DNA from: an uncultured Victivallales bacterium
GTDB taxonomy: Bacteria > Verrucomicrobiota > Lentisphaeria > Oligosphaerales > JAFGRS01
NCBI GenBank assembly: GCA_903834675.1
Contig: CAILKC010000669.1
Location: 1-19,834 of the forward strand
Direction: 5' to 3'
DNA length: 19,834 bases
Positions 1-8,502 of the stretch are shown here, one piece after another; the first letter of the stretch is position 1, and each line of letters begins with the position of its first letter. The notes below the pieces were generated by a model, which was given only the letters and a program-made list of their open reading frames with translations, was not told the DNA's origin and made no database searches. The position numbers were made by a program, and so were the translations under genes.

Positions 1-21
1 CCGAACCCCGAACCCCGAACC
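1..21. repeat. 7-bp tandem repeat, three perfect units
   Basis: The unit CCGAACC occurs three times without a mismatch and then decays. The array runs off the left edge, so its full length is unknown. It lies in non-coding DNA upstream of the efflux promoter. No function can be assigned. Confidence 0.7.
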
Positions 22-81
22 ATAGGACCTGAGTCGTCACCACCTCCGGAACTGACCTGCGCTGCACGCTCGCAGCTGGGC

Positions 82-110
82 TTGTCAAGCCTCCGGTGGC
101 AGTCTATCAT
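82..110 (+). promoter_or_regulatory. sigma70-type promoter of the efflux operon
   Basis: A -35 box TTGTCA at 82-87 and a -10 box TATCAT at 105-110 are separated by exactly 17 bp, and each matches the consensus at five of six positions. The expected transcription start is near 117. The reading frame of the first gene is open through this region, but the promoter makes translation starting at the TTG at 82 very unlikely, because that codon is part of the -35 box. Confidence 0.6.
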
Positions 111-124
111 ACGGCCCATGAATG

Positions 125-142
125 GAACTGACTGGTCAGTTC
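125..142. promoter_or_regulatory. palindromic operator (TetR/AcrR-like) downstream of the promoter
   Basis: GAACTGACTGGTCAGTTC is a perfect 8-bp inverted repeat around a 2-bp centre. It lies just after the predicted transcription start, where a bound repressor would block initiation or elongation. The half-site core (TGAC...GTCA) resembles operators of TetR/AcrR-family repressors that control efflux operons. No regulator gene is in the window, so the family assignment is an inference from the site and its context. Confidence 0.5.
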
Positions 143-237
143 TGGCGAGGCTTGTCTCGGAGCGTCAATCGAGCCCGGAAACGGGTCTGGACGTGAAGCG
201 CAAGCGGCGCTATTGCGGGGGCTTTTTGGGCGACCGG

Positions 238-2109
238 ATGGGGCGCGTCGGCATTCGTGCCGGTGGGGGTGGGTTCGTCCTGCTGGTTGTGGCGCTGGTG
301 GCGGTGCTGGGTGCTGGCTGCCGCAGCCCGGCACGCTGGCGCGGCAAGGCGGACACGGTGGCCGCGAAGATCATCACGGCGACGCAGCTGGACGTGCTAG
401 GCCGGAGTGAGGCGATCACGGTTGATAGTCCCGCCGATACGCTGCGTCGTCGGCTGCTGCTGGGCCAGAACCTAGCGCACAGCGGGCCTGCCAGCCAGGC
501 GCTGCGCGATCTTGAGGATAACGAGTACTGGACGCGGGCACGGCACCTGCCCCCGGCTGGAGCCGCTGAAAGTCGCTGGAGTGGCACCGAGGTCCTGAAG
601 CCGACCCTGGTAGAAACCCTGCAGATCGCGGCGCGTAACAGCCGTGAGTTTCAGGCGGCGAAGGACCGAGTGTTCCGCGCCGCGCTGGCGTTGGATCTCG
701 AGCGGAAGGAGTTTCGCTCGACCTTCTCGAGCCTGCTGTCAGGTCTGTACGAGGATGTCCCTGACGGGGCAGGCGGTCGGCGCTATGGCGTCGAGCGCAA
801 CGCTGACGGGACGGTGTCGAGGAAATTCCGTAATGGCACCGAGCTATCCGCGGCGGTTGCCGTGGACTTGGTCAGGGTACTGAGCCAGGAGAAGTCCTCT
901 TCGCTGGGTCTGGTCGGCGATGTTTCGTTGAGCGTGCCTCTACTGCGCGGCGCCGGGCGCCTGATTGTGGCGGAGCCGTTGCGGCAGGCCGAGCGGGATG
1001 TCGTTTACGCCATCTACGGGTTCGAGCAGTTCAAGCGCACGTTTGCCGTGCAGGTGGCCACCGAGTATTTGGATGTGCTGATGGCCCGCGGCCGGGTGAC
1101 CAACCAGGAAGAGAACTACAAGAGCCTGGTGGCGTCCACCCGCCGGAACCGCCGCTTGGCGGATTCCGGGCGCCTGCCGGAACTGCAGTTTGACCAGGCC
1201 GTCCAGAGCGAGTTGCGCGCCCGTGAGAGTTGGGTGCAGGCACGCTTCAACCTGGAGCGCAGTCTGGACCGTTTCAAGGTAACGCTGGGGCTGCCGCCCG
1301 ACGCACGCCTGGAACTGGACGATGAGGAACTCGCCCGGCTGCAGTCCCGCGGCGCCGAGTTGACTGGGGGTACCGATGTGGCCGACTACAAGGGCACCGT
1401 CCCGCCCGCGGACGCGCCCGTGACCCTGGCCGAGCCTGGGCGGCAGAATGCGGGGCCGCTGGAGCTGGACGCGATGGCCGCCGTGCAGCAGGCCCTGGAG
1501 TGTCGGCCGGACCTGAAAGTCAGTCTGGGCCGAGTCGAGGATGCGCAGCGCGACGTCATGGTGGCAGCCGACCGCCTGAGGGCCGAACTGACCCTGCTCG
1601 GGAAGGCCAGGGTTGGCGAGAGCCGCAGCCTCGGCGGCGCCGGCAGCCCCGATGCGTCGTGGCGGACGGACACGACGACGACCTCGGCGCTGTTGACTCT
1701 GGACCTGCCGTTCGAGCGTACGAGCGAGCGCAACGCCTACCGTGACAGCCTCATCCGTCTGGAGCAGTCCGTGCGCGACTTCCAGGCCGCGGAGGACGAT
1801 ATCAAACTGCGGGTGCGCGACGACCTGCGCTCTCTGCTGCAGGCGCGGGAGAGCGTCTTCAACCAGTCCCAGGCCGTGCGCCTGGCCGAAAAGCGGGTGC
1901 GGAGCACGGACCTGTTCTTGCAGGCAGGGCGGGCCGCGGTCCGCGATCTGCTCGAAGCCCAGGATGCCTTGCTTACGGCCCAGAACGCGCTCATTTCGGC
2001 GGTGGTGTCATACCGGACCGCCGAATGGGACATGCAGCGGGACCTGGGCAAGCTTGAGGTCACGGTTGACGGGCTGTGGCAGGAGTACCGTCCGGAAAGG
2101 ACTCCCTGA
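238..2109 (+). CDS. TolC-family outer-membrane efflux lipoprotein
   Basis: This is the outer-membrane channel component of a tripartite efflux pump. From the ATG at 238 the protein has 623 residues. It opens with a lipoprotein signal peptide: arginines, a Leu/Val-rich core, then the lipobox LGAGC with the lipidated cysteine at residue 28. Two outer-membrane efflux protein repeats follow, long helical stretches rich in Gln, Arg, Ala and Glu. The second contains an SVRDFQAAEDDIKLRVRDDL-type helix, and a conserved TAEWDMQRDLG-like segment lies near the C-terminus. An in-frame GTG at 193 would add 15 residues with coding-like third positions. Neither start has a strong ribosome-binding site, and I prefer 238 for its normal signal-peptide length. 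The stop overlaps the next start by one base, so the two are probably translationally coupled. The family call is firm; the start is not. Confidence 0.88.
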   Translation: MGRVGIRAGGGGFVLLVVALVAVLGAGCRSPARWRGKADTVAAKIITATQLDVLGRSEAITVDSPADTLRRRLLLGQNLAHSGPASQALRDLEDNEYWTRARHLPPAGAAESRWSGTEVLKPTLVETLQIAARNSREFQAAKDRVFRAALALDLERKEFRSTFSSLLSGLYEDVPDGAGGRRYGVERNADGTVSRKFRNGTELSAAVAVDLVRVLSQEKSSSLGLVGDVSLSVPLLRGAGRLIVAEPLRQAERDVVYAIYGFEQFKRTFAVQVATEYLDVLMARGRVTNQEENYKSLVASTRRNRRLADSGRLPELQFDQAVQSELRARESWVQARFNLERSLDRFKVTLGLPPDARLELDDEELARLQSRGAELTGGTDVADYKGTVPPADAPVTLAEPGRQNAGPLELDAMAAVQQALECRPDLKVSLGRVEDAQRDVMVAADRLRAELTLLGKARVGESRSLGGAGSPDASWRTDTTTTSALLTLDLPFERTSERNAYRDSLIRLEQSVRDFQAAEDDIKLRVRDDLRSLLQARESVFNQSQAVRLAEKRVRSTDLFLQAGRAAVRDLLEAQDALLTAQNALISAVVSYRTAEWDMQRDLGKLEVTVDGLWQEYRPERTP

Positions 2110-3995
2110 TGGCTAATGGTTCTGGAACGCGTCTTGGCCGGGGGCTGGCGTGGGCCGGTCTCGCTCTCATGGTCGCCTTGGCGGCCGGGTGGTGGTTGCG
2201 GCAGCGCCGGGTGGCCGCCGCGCGGCAGAGCGAACAGGCCATCCTTACCTGTCCGGTCCAAGAGGGGCCCCTGGTCATCAGCGTCACCGAACCGGGCACC
2301 ATCAAGCCGCGCGAGACGATTACGCTGAAGAGCCAGCTCGAGGGGCGTAGCACGGTCCTCTTTCTGATCCCCGAGGGGCGCCAGGTCGAGAAGGGCGAGT
2401 TGCTGATCGAACTGGACGTGACGTCGCTGCAGGATGGGCGCGTCGAGCAGGACATCCGCGTGCGCAACGCCGACGCCTCCTTTGTGAAATCCCGCGAGGA
2501 TCTCGAGGTCGTGAAGAACCAGGCCCGCGCCGATGTGGAAAAGGCCGAGTTGGTCCTGCGCTTTGCCAAGGACGATCTGCGCAACTACAAGGACGGCGAG
2601 TACCCGAACCTGCAGGCCGACCGCAAAGGGCAGGTTGACCTCGCCGCCGAGGAAGTACTGCGCAGTGCCGAGACCGAGAAGTGGTCGCAGCAGTTGTTCA
2701 ACGAGAAGTACCTGTCCGAGACCGAGCTGCAGGCTGACCGCCTGGCGGCGCAGCGGGCGAAGCTGAAGCTGGAGCTGGCGAAGAGCGAGCTGAAGCTGCT
2801 GGATGAGTTTACCTACGCGCGCCAGATGGACCAGCGCACCAGCGATGTCACGCAGGCGGACATGGCGCTGGTGCGGACGCGGACGAAATCGGCCTCGGCC
2901 GTGACTCAGGCCGAGGCCGAACTGGCCGCTCGGGAGTCGGAGTTTGCCCGTCAGAAGGACAAGCTGCAGAAGCTGGATGAGCAGATCGGCAAGGCCAAGA
3001 TCATGGCTCCCGCGAGCGGCGTCGTGGTCTACGCGACCAGCACGCAGGTCAGCTTCCGCGGCAATGTCGAGCCCCTGGCCGAGGGGATTGAGGTGCGCGA
3101 GCGCCAGGAGCTGATCTACCTGCCCACGGCGGACACCTTCATGGCGACGGTGAAGGTGCATGAGTCCAGCCTGAAGAAAGTCTACGCGGGTCTGCCGGTG
3201 CAGGTGACGGTGGACGCGCTGCCGGGGCGCACCTTGACGGGAAAGGTGGCCAAGATCGCGCCCATGCCGGATGCCCAGAGCATGTTCATGAACCCGGACC
3301 TGAAGGTGTACGCCACGGAGATCCACATCGATGGCGGCGGCGACGTGCTGCGTACGGGGATGACCTGCGCCGCTGAGATCGTGGTGGCGCGCTACGACAA
3401 GGCCCTCTTCGTCCCGGTGCAGTGTGTGGTGCGGGCCAACGGTAAACCGACCGTCCAGGTCCGCGCGAATGGGGTGACGACTCCCCGGCAGATTGAGATT
3501 GGTATGGACAACAACCGCATGGTGCATGTTCTCTCGGGGCTGAAAGCGGGGGAGGCGGTGTTGATGACGCCGCCGCTGGATACGACGACGGCGCTGGACC
3601 GGCCAGCCCCGCTCGGGGATGTCCCGATTCCGCCGCGGCCCGCCGCGGAGGCGCGGTCCAACGGGGGGCACCCAGCCGGGGCCGGAGCGCTCGCCGCGCC
3701 AGGGGATGGGTCGACGAAGCCTGAGGGTGCGGTGCGCGGCGAGGGCAGCGCCAAGGGTCCGTCGGCGGGCGCCACGGCAGAGGGCGGCGCCAAAGGTCCG
3801 CCGGAGGCGCCGTCGGCCGAGGCGCCTGCGGAGGGTGGGCGGCCGAATCTGACGCCGGAAGCCAGGGCACGCATGCAGGAGCGCCTCGAGAAGATGACGC
3901 CCGAAGAGCGCGAGGCGGCCCGCGCCCAGTGGGGCCAACGTCGGCGCCAGCGCGAGCAGCCCGCCGCGGCCGCACCGGCCGCACCGGCACCCTGA
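2109..3995 (+). CDS. HlyD/MacA-type periplasmic adaptor with Ala/Pro/Gly-rich tail
   Basis: This adaptor links an inner-membrane transporter to the TolC channel. It starts at the ATG that overlaps the preceding TGA, with GGAAAGGA just upstream, and has 628 residues. In order: a membrane anchor at about 13-30, the first half of the lipoyl-like domain at about 50-105, a long charged coiled coil at about 105-295, the second lipoyl half with the typical IMAPASGVVV at about 297-306, then beta-barrel and membrane-proximal domains to about 500. The last 120 residues are low-complexity Ala/Pro/Gly with a charged helix containing LTPEAR and MTPEER. This makes the protein much longer than a usual MacA (about 370-450 residues). 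A separate ATPase and permease follow downstream, as in MacAB systems. The substrate is unknown. Confidence 0.9.
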   Translation: MANGSGTRLGRGLAWAGLALMVALAAGWWLRQRRVAAARQSEQAILTCPVQEGPLVISVTEPGTIKPRETITLKSQLEGRSTVLFLIPEGRQVEKGELLIELDVTSLQDGRVEQDIRVRNADASFVKSREDLEVVKNQARADVEKAELVLRFAKDDLRNYKDGEYPNLQADRKGQVDLAAEEVLRSAETEKWSQQLFNEKYLSETELQADRLAAQRAKLKLELAKSELKLLDEFTYARQMDQRTSDVTQADMALVRTRTKSASAVTQAEAELAARESEFARQKDKLQKLDEQIGKAKIMAPASGVVVYATSTQVSFRGNVEPLAEGIEVRERQELIYLPTADTFMATVKVHESSLKKVYAGLPVQVTVDALPGRTLTGKVAKIAPMPDAQSMFMNPDLKVYATEIHIDGGGDVLRTGMTCAAEIVVARYDKALFVPVQCVVRANGKPTVQVRANGVTTPRQIEIGMDNNRMVHVLSGLKAGEAVLMTPPLDTTTALDRPAPLGDVPIPPRPAAEARSNGGHPAGAGALAAPGDGSTKPEGAVRGEGSAKGPSAGATAEGGAKGPPEAPSAEAPAEGGRPNLTPEARARMQERLEKMTPEEREAARAQWGQRRRQREQPAAAAPAAPAP

Positions 3996-4069
3996 AACGT
4001 CCTGGCCTGCGGCTGGCTCGGTGTGTCCTGTCCGCAGCTATGTTCCTGGCCCCGTTCGGAGACCCCTGA

Positions 4070-4771
4070 ATGGCCGACAGTGCCCAGACAACCGTGGAGG
4101 TCCGCGGCGTCCATAAGGTCTACCCCATGGGCGGCGAGGAGGTCCGGGCGCTGAACGGGGTCACGTTCGCGATCCAGCGCGGCGCTTTCTGGGCGGTCAT
4201 GGGGCCGAGTGGTTCCGGCAAGAGCACGCTGCTGAATCTGCTGGGCTGCCTGGACCGGCCGACGGAGGGCACCTACCTGCTGAACGGCATTGATGTCAGC
4301 CGTCTGCGCGACACCGACCTCAGCGACATCCGCCTGAAGCACCTGGGTTTCATCTTCCAGAGTTTCAACCTGATTCCGCAACTGACGGTCGAGGAGAACA
4401 TCGCTTTGCCGCTCTACTATCTGGGCTGGGACGCGCACTCCAGCTCCCGGCGTGCCCGCGAACTGGCTGGCCGGGTGGGGCTGGCGGACCGGCTTCATCA
4501 CCGGCCCCGGGAGCTTTCCGGCGGGCAGCAGCAGCGCGTCGCCATCGCGCGCTCGTTGGTCAACGATCCGGTACTGCTATTGGCGGACGAGCCGACCGGC
4601 AATCTGGACACGGCTACCGGCGAGGACATCATGCGTCTGCTGGGTGAGCTCAACCGCCAGGGCAAGACGATCATCATGGTTACCCACGAGGCCGCCGTGG
4701 CGGCGCATGCCGGGCACCAACTGCACATGCGGGACGGGCTCATTGAGCGACTCGAGGAGGTGCGCCGGTGA
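4070..4771 (+). CDS. ABC transporter ATP-binding protein, MacB/LolD type
   Basis: This 233-residue nucleotide-binding subunit energises the adjacent permease. The Walker A motif GPSGSGKST lies at about 45-53, the Q-loop in FIFQSFNL, the ABC signature LSGGQQQRV at about 145-153 and the Walker B plus D-loop region in [12 protein letters not shown], followed by the switch histidine in MVTHE. The [13 protein letters not shown] stretch is typical of the LolD/MacB/FtsE branch. A TGA in the same frame directly precedes the ATG, so the start is fixed. A 74-bp gap separates it from the adaptor gene, and its end overlaps the permease start by four bases. In proteobacterial MacB this domain is fused to the permease; here it is a separate gene, as in many other phyla. 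Confidence 0.95.
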   Translation: MADSAQTTVEVRGVHKVYPMGGEEVRALNGVTFAIQRGAFWAVMGPSGSGKSTLLNLLGCLDRPTEGTYLLNGIDVSRLRDTDLSDIRLKHLGFIFQSFNLIPQLTVEENIALPLYYLGWDAHSSSRRARELAGRVGLADRLHHRPRELSGGQQQRVAIARSLVNDPVLLLADEPTGNLDTATGEDIMRLLGELNRQGKTIIMVTHEAAVAAHAGHQLHMRDGLIERLEEVRR

Positions 4772-6036
4772 AACTCGCCCGCCTGCTGCGTGACATTCAG
4801 CTCGGGGTACGCAACCTGCTGCTGCACAAGTTGCGCAGTTTCCTGACGGTTTTGGGCGTGGTGTTTGGCGTGGGCAGCGTCATCGCCATGCTGGCGGTGG
4901 GGGAAGGCGCCAGCCAGGTCGCCATGGAGCAGATTCGTCGGCTGGGCAGCCATAATATCATCATCACGGCCAGCAAGCCCGCGGACGAGTCGACGACTTC
5001 CCAGGGGCGGTTTGCGGTGAGCATGTACGGCTTGCTCTACGGGGACGTGCAGCGTCTGGCGGAGTGCTTTCCGAGCGTAAAGCGCGTCGTGCCTGTCAAG
5101 CTGGTTCAGAAAGAAGGCAGGGTCGGGACACGGACCTTGGATCTGCGCGTCGTGGGCACGGACCCGGTCTGGTTCGACCTGGTGCAGCGACCCTTGTTGG
5201 CCGGCCGCGTCCTGTCGATGCAGGACTCCATCGACACCAGCAATGTGGCTGTGCTGACCGAGCTCGGCGCCCGCCGTCTGCTCGCCACGGAGGCCTCTCT
5301 CGGCAGCAATGTCCGCATCGGCGGCAACTACTTTGAGGTGGTCGGCATCATCCGCAGCGAGGCGGCCTCGGAGGGGGCCATGCAGACCCCCGACCAGGAC
5401 ACCGACGCCTACATCCCCATGCGTACCGCCAAGGAGCGCTTCGGCGACCTCTTCGTTCAGAACAAGGGTGGCACGCAGGTGCGCGAGAGTGTGGAGCTGC
5501 ACCAGATCATCGTCGAGATTGATGACCTGGAGAACGTCGAGCGCTGCGCCGCCGCGATCGAGCGCATGCTGCAGACCTTCCACAAGAAAAAGGACTACCG
5601 CATCAGCGTTCCCCTGGCGCTGCTGCGGCAGGCTGAGGCGACCAAGCGGACCTTCAATATCGTCTTGGGGTCCATTGCTGGAATCAGCCTGCTGGTGGGG
5701 GGGATTGGCATCATGAACATCATGCTGGCGTCGGTGACCGAGCGGACGCGGGAGATCGGTATCCGCCGCGCTATCGGCGCCAAGCGTCGGCAGATTGTGG
5801 CCCAGTTTCTGATTGAGACCGTTGTGCTCTCCATGACCGGCGGGCTGGTGGGGATGGGGATCGGCGTGCTGATCCCCTGGATGATCACCAAGACGGCGGG
5901 AATGCCCACGGTGGTGACCCCCTTCAGCCTGGTGTTGTCTCTGGGAATCAGCATGGGTATTGGCATGGTATTCGGCATCTACCCGGCCGTGCGTGCGGCC
6001 AGACTCGATCCGATCGAAGCCTTGCGGCATGAGTAG
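4768..6036 (+). CDS. ABC transporter permease, MacB/FtsX family
   Basis: This 422-residue permease starts at a GTG overlapping the ATPase stop (GTGA), with the Shine-Dalgarno sequence GAGGAGG seven bases upstream. The topology is typical of MacB: an N-terminal transmembrane helix at about 22-45 ([20 protein letters not shown]), a large periplasmic MacB-PCD-like domain at about 50-280, and three transmembrane helices in the last 130 residues. The cytoplasmic coupling segment [17 protein letters not shown] and the closing [12 protein letters not shown] are family hallmarks. With the upstream ATPase, adaptor and TolC homologue it completes a tripartite efflux or export machine. MacB relatives move macrolides, peptides, siderophores or lipoproteins, and nothing here identifies the cargo. 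The gene ends in TAG. Confidence 0.94.
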   Translation: MKLARLLRDIQLGVRNLLLHKLRSFLTVLGVVFGVGSVIAMLAVGEGASQVAMEQIRRLGSHNIIITASKPADESTTSQGRFAVSMYGLLYGDVQRLAECFPSVKRVVPVKLVQKEGRVGTRTLDLRVVGTDPVWFDLVQRPLLAGRVLSMQDSIDTSNVAVLTELGARRLLATEASLGSNVRIGGNYFEVVGIIRSEAASEGAMQTPDQDTDAYIPMRTAKERFGDLFVQNKGGTQVRESVELHQIIVEIDDLENVERCAAAIERMLQTFHKKKDYRISVPLALLRQAEATKRTFNIVLGSIAGISLLVGGIGIMNIMLASVTERTREIGIRRAIGAKRRQIVAQFLIETVVLSMTGGLVGMGIGVLIPWMITKTAGMPTVVTPFSLVLSLGISMGIGMVFGIYPAVRAARLDPIEALRHE

Positions 6037-6142
6037 AACCGCAGAAGCGCTGAAGACCTGCCCGCGGCGCTCTTTGTGGCCCACAGTAGCGGGCGTAGCC
6101 GGGCACGATTTGAGCCTGAACAACCTGTACGGGGAGAAGACC

Positions 6143-7549
6143 GTGGATCACAAGCTCCGTAGGATCTGGACGCTGGCCCTGGCCCTGTTCGCCCTGTCGG
6201 CCGTGGCGGCTCTGGCGGCAGACGCTGCCCCTGAGCCGTTCCGGGACGGCGACCGAGTCTGCTTCATCGGCGACAGCATCACGCACGGAGGCAACTACCA
6301 TTCGTTCATCTTCCTGTTCTATGCCACCCGCTTTCCGGAACGCCAGATCGAGGTCTTCAACTGCGGCATCTCAGGCGATTCGGCTGGCGGTGCGGTGCGG
6401 CGTTTCGACTGGGATATCGCCGCCCACGAGCCTACGGTGTCGACCATCATGCTCGGCATGAACGACGTGAACCGCGGGCTCTATGGCAAAGACAAGCCCG
6501 ACGAGGCCAACCTGAAACAGCGCCAGGCCGCCATCGACGGCCACGTCGCCAATATGCGTAAGCTCGCCGAAGCCCTGCGCGGCAAGGGCAGTCGGCTCAT
6601 CTTCATCACCCCGTCCATCTACGACCAGACCGCCACCCTGGCCACCGAAAACCTCTTCGGCGTGAACGATGCCCTCGGTGTCTGCGGCGCGCAGGCACGG
6701 GCTCTGGCGGCGGAGTTCGGTGGCAGCCTGGTAGATTTCCACGGCGTGATGACCCGCCTCAACGCCGAGGTCCAGAAGGCCGATCCCGCGGCCACCATCG
6801 TGGGTAAGGACCGGGTCCATCCCGGTGCCATGGGTCATCTCGTGATGGCCTACGTGTTCCTGAAGGCCCAGGGGCTTTCGCCGTACGTCTCGAAGACCGT
6901 GATCGATGCGGGTAGCGGCAAGGCGGTCGAAACCGAGAATGTCAGCCTGCAGGAGATCGCCGCTACGCCGGAGCGCGTCAGCTTCGTCAGCCTCGAGAAA
7001 GCCTTGCCGTTTCCCCTCCCGGCCGGGGCCGAGGGGGCGGTGAAGCTGGTGCCCTTCATGCAGGACCTCGACCAGCAGGTGCTGAGCGTGACCAACCTGG
7101 CCCCTGGCGCCTATGAGTTGCTCATTGACGATGCCGCGGTAGGCGAGTACTCAACCGGCGATCTCGCTGCCGGGATCAACCTCGCTGACAACGCTAAGAC
7201 GCCCCAGTACCAGCAGGCCAAGACCGTGGCGGCCGCCAACGACAAGCGCCATGCCCTGATCGCCGGTAAGCTCCGTAGTTTCGCTTTGACCGAGATCTAC
7301 CTTAAGGGCGTCAAAGACCTCGATCTGAACGACTCCGCGGCGGTGGCCAAGGCGCTCACCGAGCGCATCGAGAAGATGAAGGCGAGCGGCAGCCCCACGG
7401 CCGGCTACTACGAAGGCCAGGCCAAGCTCTATATCGCCGAGAAGGCCAAGGAAGCCGACTATCGCCGCGACGCCGACGCCGCCCTGAGCACCATGCGCAC
7501 CGCGAACCGCCCGGCCCCGCATCGGTTCCTGCTGCGGAAGAAGCCCTGA
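6143..7549 (+). CDS. secreted SGNH/GDSL-type hydrolase
   Basis: A predicted exported esterase or acylhydrolase of 468 residues. I chose the GTG at 6143 because GGGGAGAAG precedes it and because it places a clean signal peptide (HKLRR, then a Leu/Ala core, cleavage near AALAADA) at the N-terminus. An upstream ATG in this frame would sit inside the permease gene. All four SGNH blocks are visible: GDSITHGG with Ser45, CGISGDS with Gly75, GMNDVN with Asn107, and DRVHPG with Asp223 and His226. About 230 residues follow the catalytic domain, including [20 protein letters not shown] and [19 protein letters not shown]. Such extensions are seen in planctomycete-type SGNH proteins; their role is unclear. 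It lies 106 bp after the permease, so membership in the efflux operon is uncertain. Confidence 0.88.
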   Translation: MDHKLRRIWTLALALFALSAVAALAADAAPEPFRDGDRVCFIGDSITHGGNYHSFIFLFYATRFPERQIEVFNCGISGDSAGGAVRRFDWDIAAHEPTVSTIMLGMNDVNRGLYGKDKPDEANLKQRQAAIDGHVANMRKLAEALRGKGSRLIFITPSIYDQTATLATENLFGVNDALGVCGAQARALAAEFGGSLVDFHGVMTRLNAEVQKADPAATIVGKDRVHPGAMGHLVMAYVFLKAQGLSPYVSKTVIDAGSGKAVETENVSLQEIAATPERVSFVSLEKALPFPLPAGAEGAVKLVPFMQDLDQQVLSVTNLAPGAYELLIDDAAVGEYSTGDLAAGINLADNAKTPQYQQAKTVAAANDKRHALIAGKLRSFALTEIYLKGVKDLDLNDSAAVAKALTERIEKMKASGSPTAGYYEGQAKLYIAEKAKEADYRRDADAALSTMRTANRPAPHRFLLRKKP

Positions 7550-7564
7550 GGAGCTGTAAGGAAG

Positions 7565-7605
7565 ACGGCGGAACATCCTGCTGTCCCGCATGATAGGACC
7601 GCCGT
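7565..7605 (+). terminator. stem-loop after the SGNH hydrolase, possible terminator
   Basis: ACGGCGG at 7565-7571 pairs perfectly with CCGCCGT at 7599-7605, and an inner TCCT/AGGA pairing (7576-7579 with 7595-7598) extends the stem across a 4-nt bulge. It begins 16 bases after the stop codon. No run of T follows, so factor-independent termination is uncertain. Confidence 0.3.
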
Positions 7606-7630
7606 ATCTGTCGATGGTGAGATCCTCACC

Positions 7631-7822
7631 GTGTCACAGCCAGTCCATTACCCGTTGGCGCGTTTCTCGCGATTCGCCAAGAAGCAGCTCGGGGTTGCCG
7701 AGGCGTACCGGCAGAAGTACTCATACAAGCAGGCGGAGTACCGCGCTGAGTCAAGCGTTGGGGGCTTGACGACAGGAATCCTGATGTGTAGAGTAGATAC
7801 ACATTATGGAGGTGTATCATGA
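7631..7822 (+). CDS. small ORF of unknown function, or gene remnant, ahead of vapB
   Basis: I do not recognise this sequence. The frame stays open from the SGNH stop at 7549 to 7822. The best candidate start is the GTG at 7631, which gives 63 residues beginning MSQPVHYPLARF. The first 45 codons have GC-rich third positions like a real gene and encode a basic, Tyr-rich segment (KKQLGVAEAYRQKYSYKQAE). Its last part contains the vapBC promoter and operator, and its TGA overlaps the vapB ATG. It may be the tail of a gene cut when the toxin-antitoxin island arrived, or an upstream cistron coupled to vapB. There is no clear ribosome-binding site. Confidence 0.25.
   Translation: MSQPVHYPLARFSRFAKKQLGVAEAYRQKYSYKQAEYRAESSVGGLTTGILMCRVDTHYGGVS
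7766..7794 (+). promoter_or_regulatory. vapBC promoter
   Basis: A -35 box TTGACG at 7766-7771 and a -10 box TAGAGT at 7789-7794 are separated by 17 bp. The predicted transcription start is about 18 bases before the vapB ATG. The -10 box lies inside the first inverted repeat of the operator, as expected for autorepression by a VapBC complex. Confidence 0.55.
7784..7818. promoter_or_regulatory. VapBC autoregulatory operator: two overlapping perfect inverted repeats
   Basis: ATGTGTA (7784-7790) and TACACAT (7798-7804) form a perfect 7-bp inverted repeat with a 7-bp spacer. GATACAC (7796-7802) and GTGTATC (7812-7818) form a second one with a 9-bp spacer. The two share the central half-site, giving three half-sites at regular spacing over the -10 box and ribosome-binding site. 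The Shine-Dalgarno sequence GGAGGT (7808-7813) lies between the arms of the second repeat and overlaps its right arm. Confidence 0.6.
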
Positions 7823-8010
7823 GAACGAACGTTGTTATTGATGACGAGCTAATGTCCCGAGCCATACGTTCCAGTGGATGCCGCACGAAGCGGTCAGCCA
7901 TCGAGTCGGGCCTGCGCCTGCTCGTTCAGGTTAGCAGTCAGAGGAAACTCCGGTCCCTCAGGGGGAAGATCTCCTGGGAAGGTGATCTCGACGACATGCG
8001 GAGGGACTGA
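7819..8010 (+). CDS. vapB: VapB-family type II antitoxin
   Basis: This 63-residue protein should bind and neutralise the toxin encoded next to it and repress their common promoter. The N-terminal MRTNVVIDDELMSRAIRSSG segment is a ribbon-helix-helix DNA-binding domain: one beta strand that dimerises, then two helices (KRSAIESGLRLLV). The C-terminal LRSLRGKISWEGDLDDMRRD is the usual toxin-binding tail of the VapB family, with the GKI.WEGDLD signature intact. Its length is normal for the family. The Shine-Dalgarno sequence GGAGGT lies five bases before the ATG. It is separated from the toxin start by a single base, so the two genes form one transcription unit. Confidence 0.93.
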   Translation: MRTNVVIDDELMSRAIRSSGCRTKRSAIESGLRLLVQVSSQRKLRSLRGKISWEGDLDDMRRD

Positions 8011-8011
8011 G

Positions 8012-8401
8012 ATGGTAATCGTGGATACCTCGGCGTGGATCGAGTACTTTCGGGGCGGCTTGCCCCTCGTTGCCAACAAGGTTGATCGGTGTCTCGGCCA
8101 GGACCTTGTTGGCATCGGCGACCTCGTCTTCTGCGAGGTGATGCAGGGCATCCGGTCGCCTAGCGAAAGGACCGAGGTGTCGACCCTCCTGCTCTCGCTT
8201 CCTCTGTTCGACATGGTCGGCTTCCGTATGGCCGAGAAGTCGGCATCGAACTACCGACTCCTCCGGGCAAAGGGAGTGACGGTGCGGAAGACAGTCGATG
8301 TGCTCATCGGGACATTCTGCGCCGAGCACGGAATGCAGCTCATCCATAACGATTCCGACTTCGACCTGATGGCGAAGCACATCGGACTGGACATGATCTG
8401 A
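8012..8401 (+). CDS. vapC: VapC-family PIN-domain ribonuclease toxin
   Basis: A 129-residue PIN-domain protein, full length for a VapC toxin. VapC proteins are Mg-dependent endoribonucleases that cut specific RNAs such as initiator tRNA. The acidic active-site residues are all present: Asp5 in VDTSAW, Glu42 in FCEVMQG, Asp96 in TVDVLIG and Asp114/Asp116 in HNDSDFD. The toxin therefore looks intact. The ATG is one base after the vapB stop; the same frame is open further upstream, but those codons overlap vapB and do not fit the family N-terminus. Base composition is lower in GC than the flanking genes, which suggests horizontal acquisition of the island. Confidence 0.94.
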   Translation: MVIVDTSAWIEYFRGGLPLVANKVDRCLGQDLVGIGDLVFCEVMQGIRSPSERTEVSTLLLSLPLFDMVGFRMAEKSASNYRLLRAKGVTVRKTVDVLIGTFCAEHGMQLIHNDSDFDLMAKHIGLDMI

Positions 8402-8414
8402 CCCCAACCATTAC

Positions 8415-8433
8415 TTCCAGGCGACGGCTGGAA
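8415..8433 (+). terminator. small hairpin after vapC, possible terminator
   Basis: TTCCAG (8415-8420) and CTGGAA (8428-8433) form a perfect 6-bp stem with a 7-nt loop, 13 bases after the vapC stop. There is no T-run after it, so it may be a weak or Rho-assisted terminator, or only an RNA 3' end stabiliser. Confidence 0.3.
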
Positions 8434-8502
8434 TCCGTGCCTGAAGCACACGTTGGGCACGGGGAACTCGTGACGGGCGACAATTCCGTGTAGATTCCGA
8501 GC

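Noticed and set aside
1..21. CRISPR-like repeats at the left edge
   Set aside because: The units are 7 bp and contiguous, with no spacers.
1737..3938. Long minus-strand open frame opposite the TolC and adaptor genes
   Set aside because: It mirrors the GC-rich codons of the opposite strand, encodes Arg/Leu/His-rich sequence with no domain, and runs across two well-supported genes.
6060..6094. Terminator between the permease and the first SGNH hydrolase
   Set aside because: Only GCCCGC/GCGGGC pair across a 23-nt loop with no T-run; such pairs are expected by chance in GC-rich DNA.
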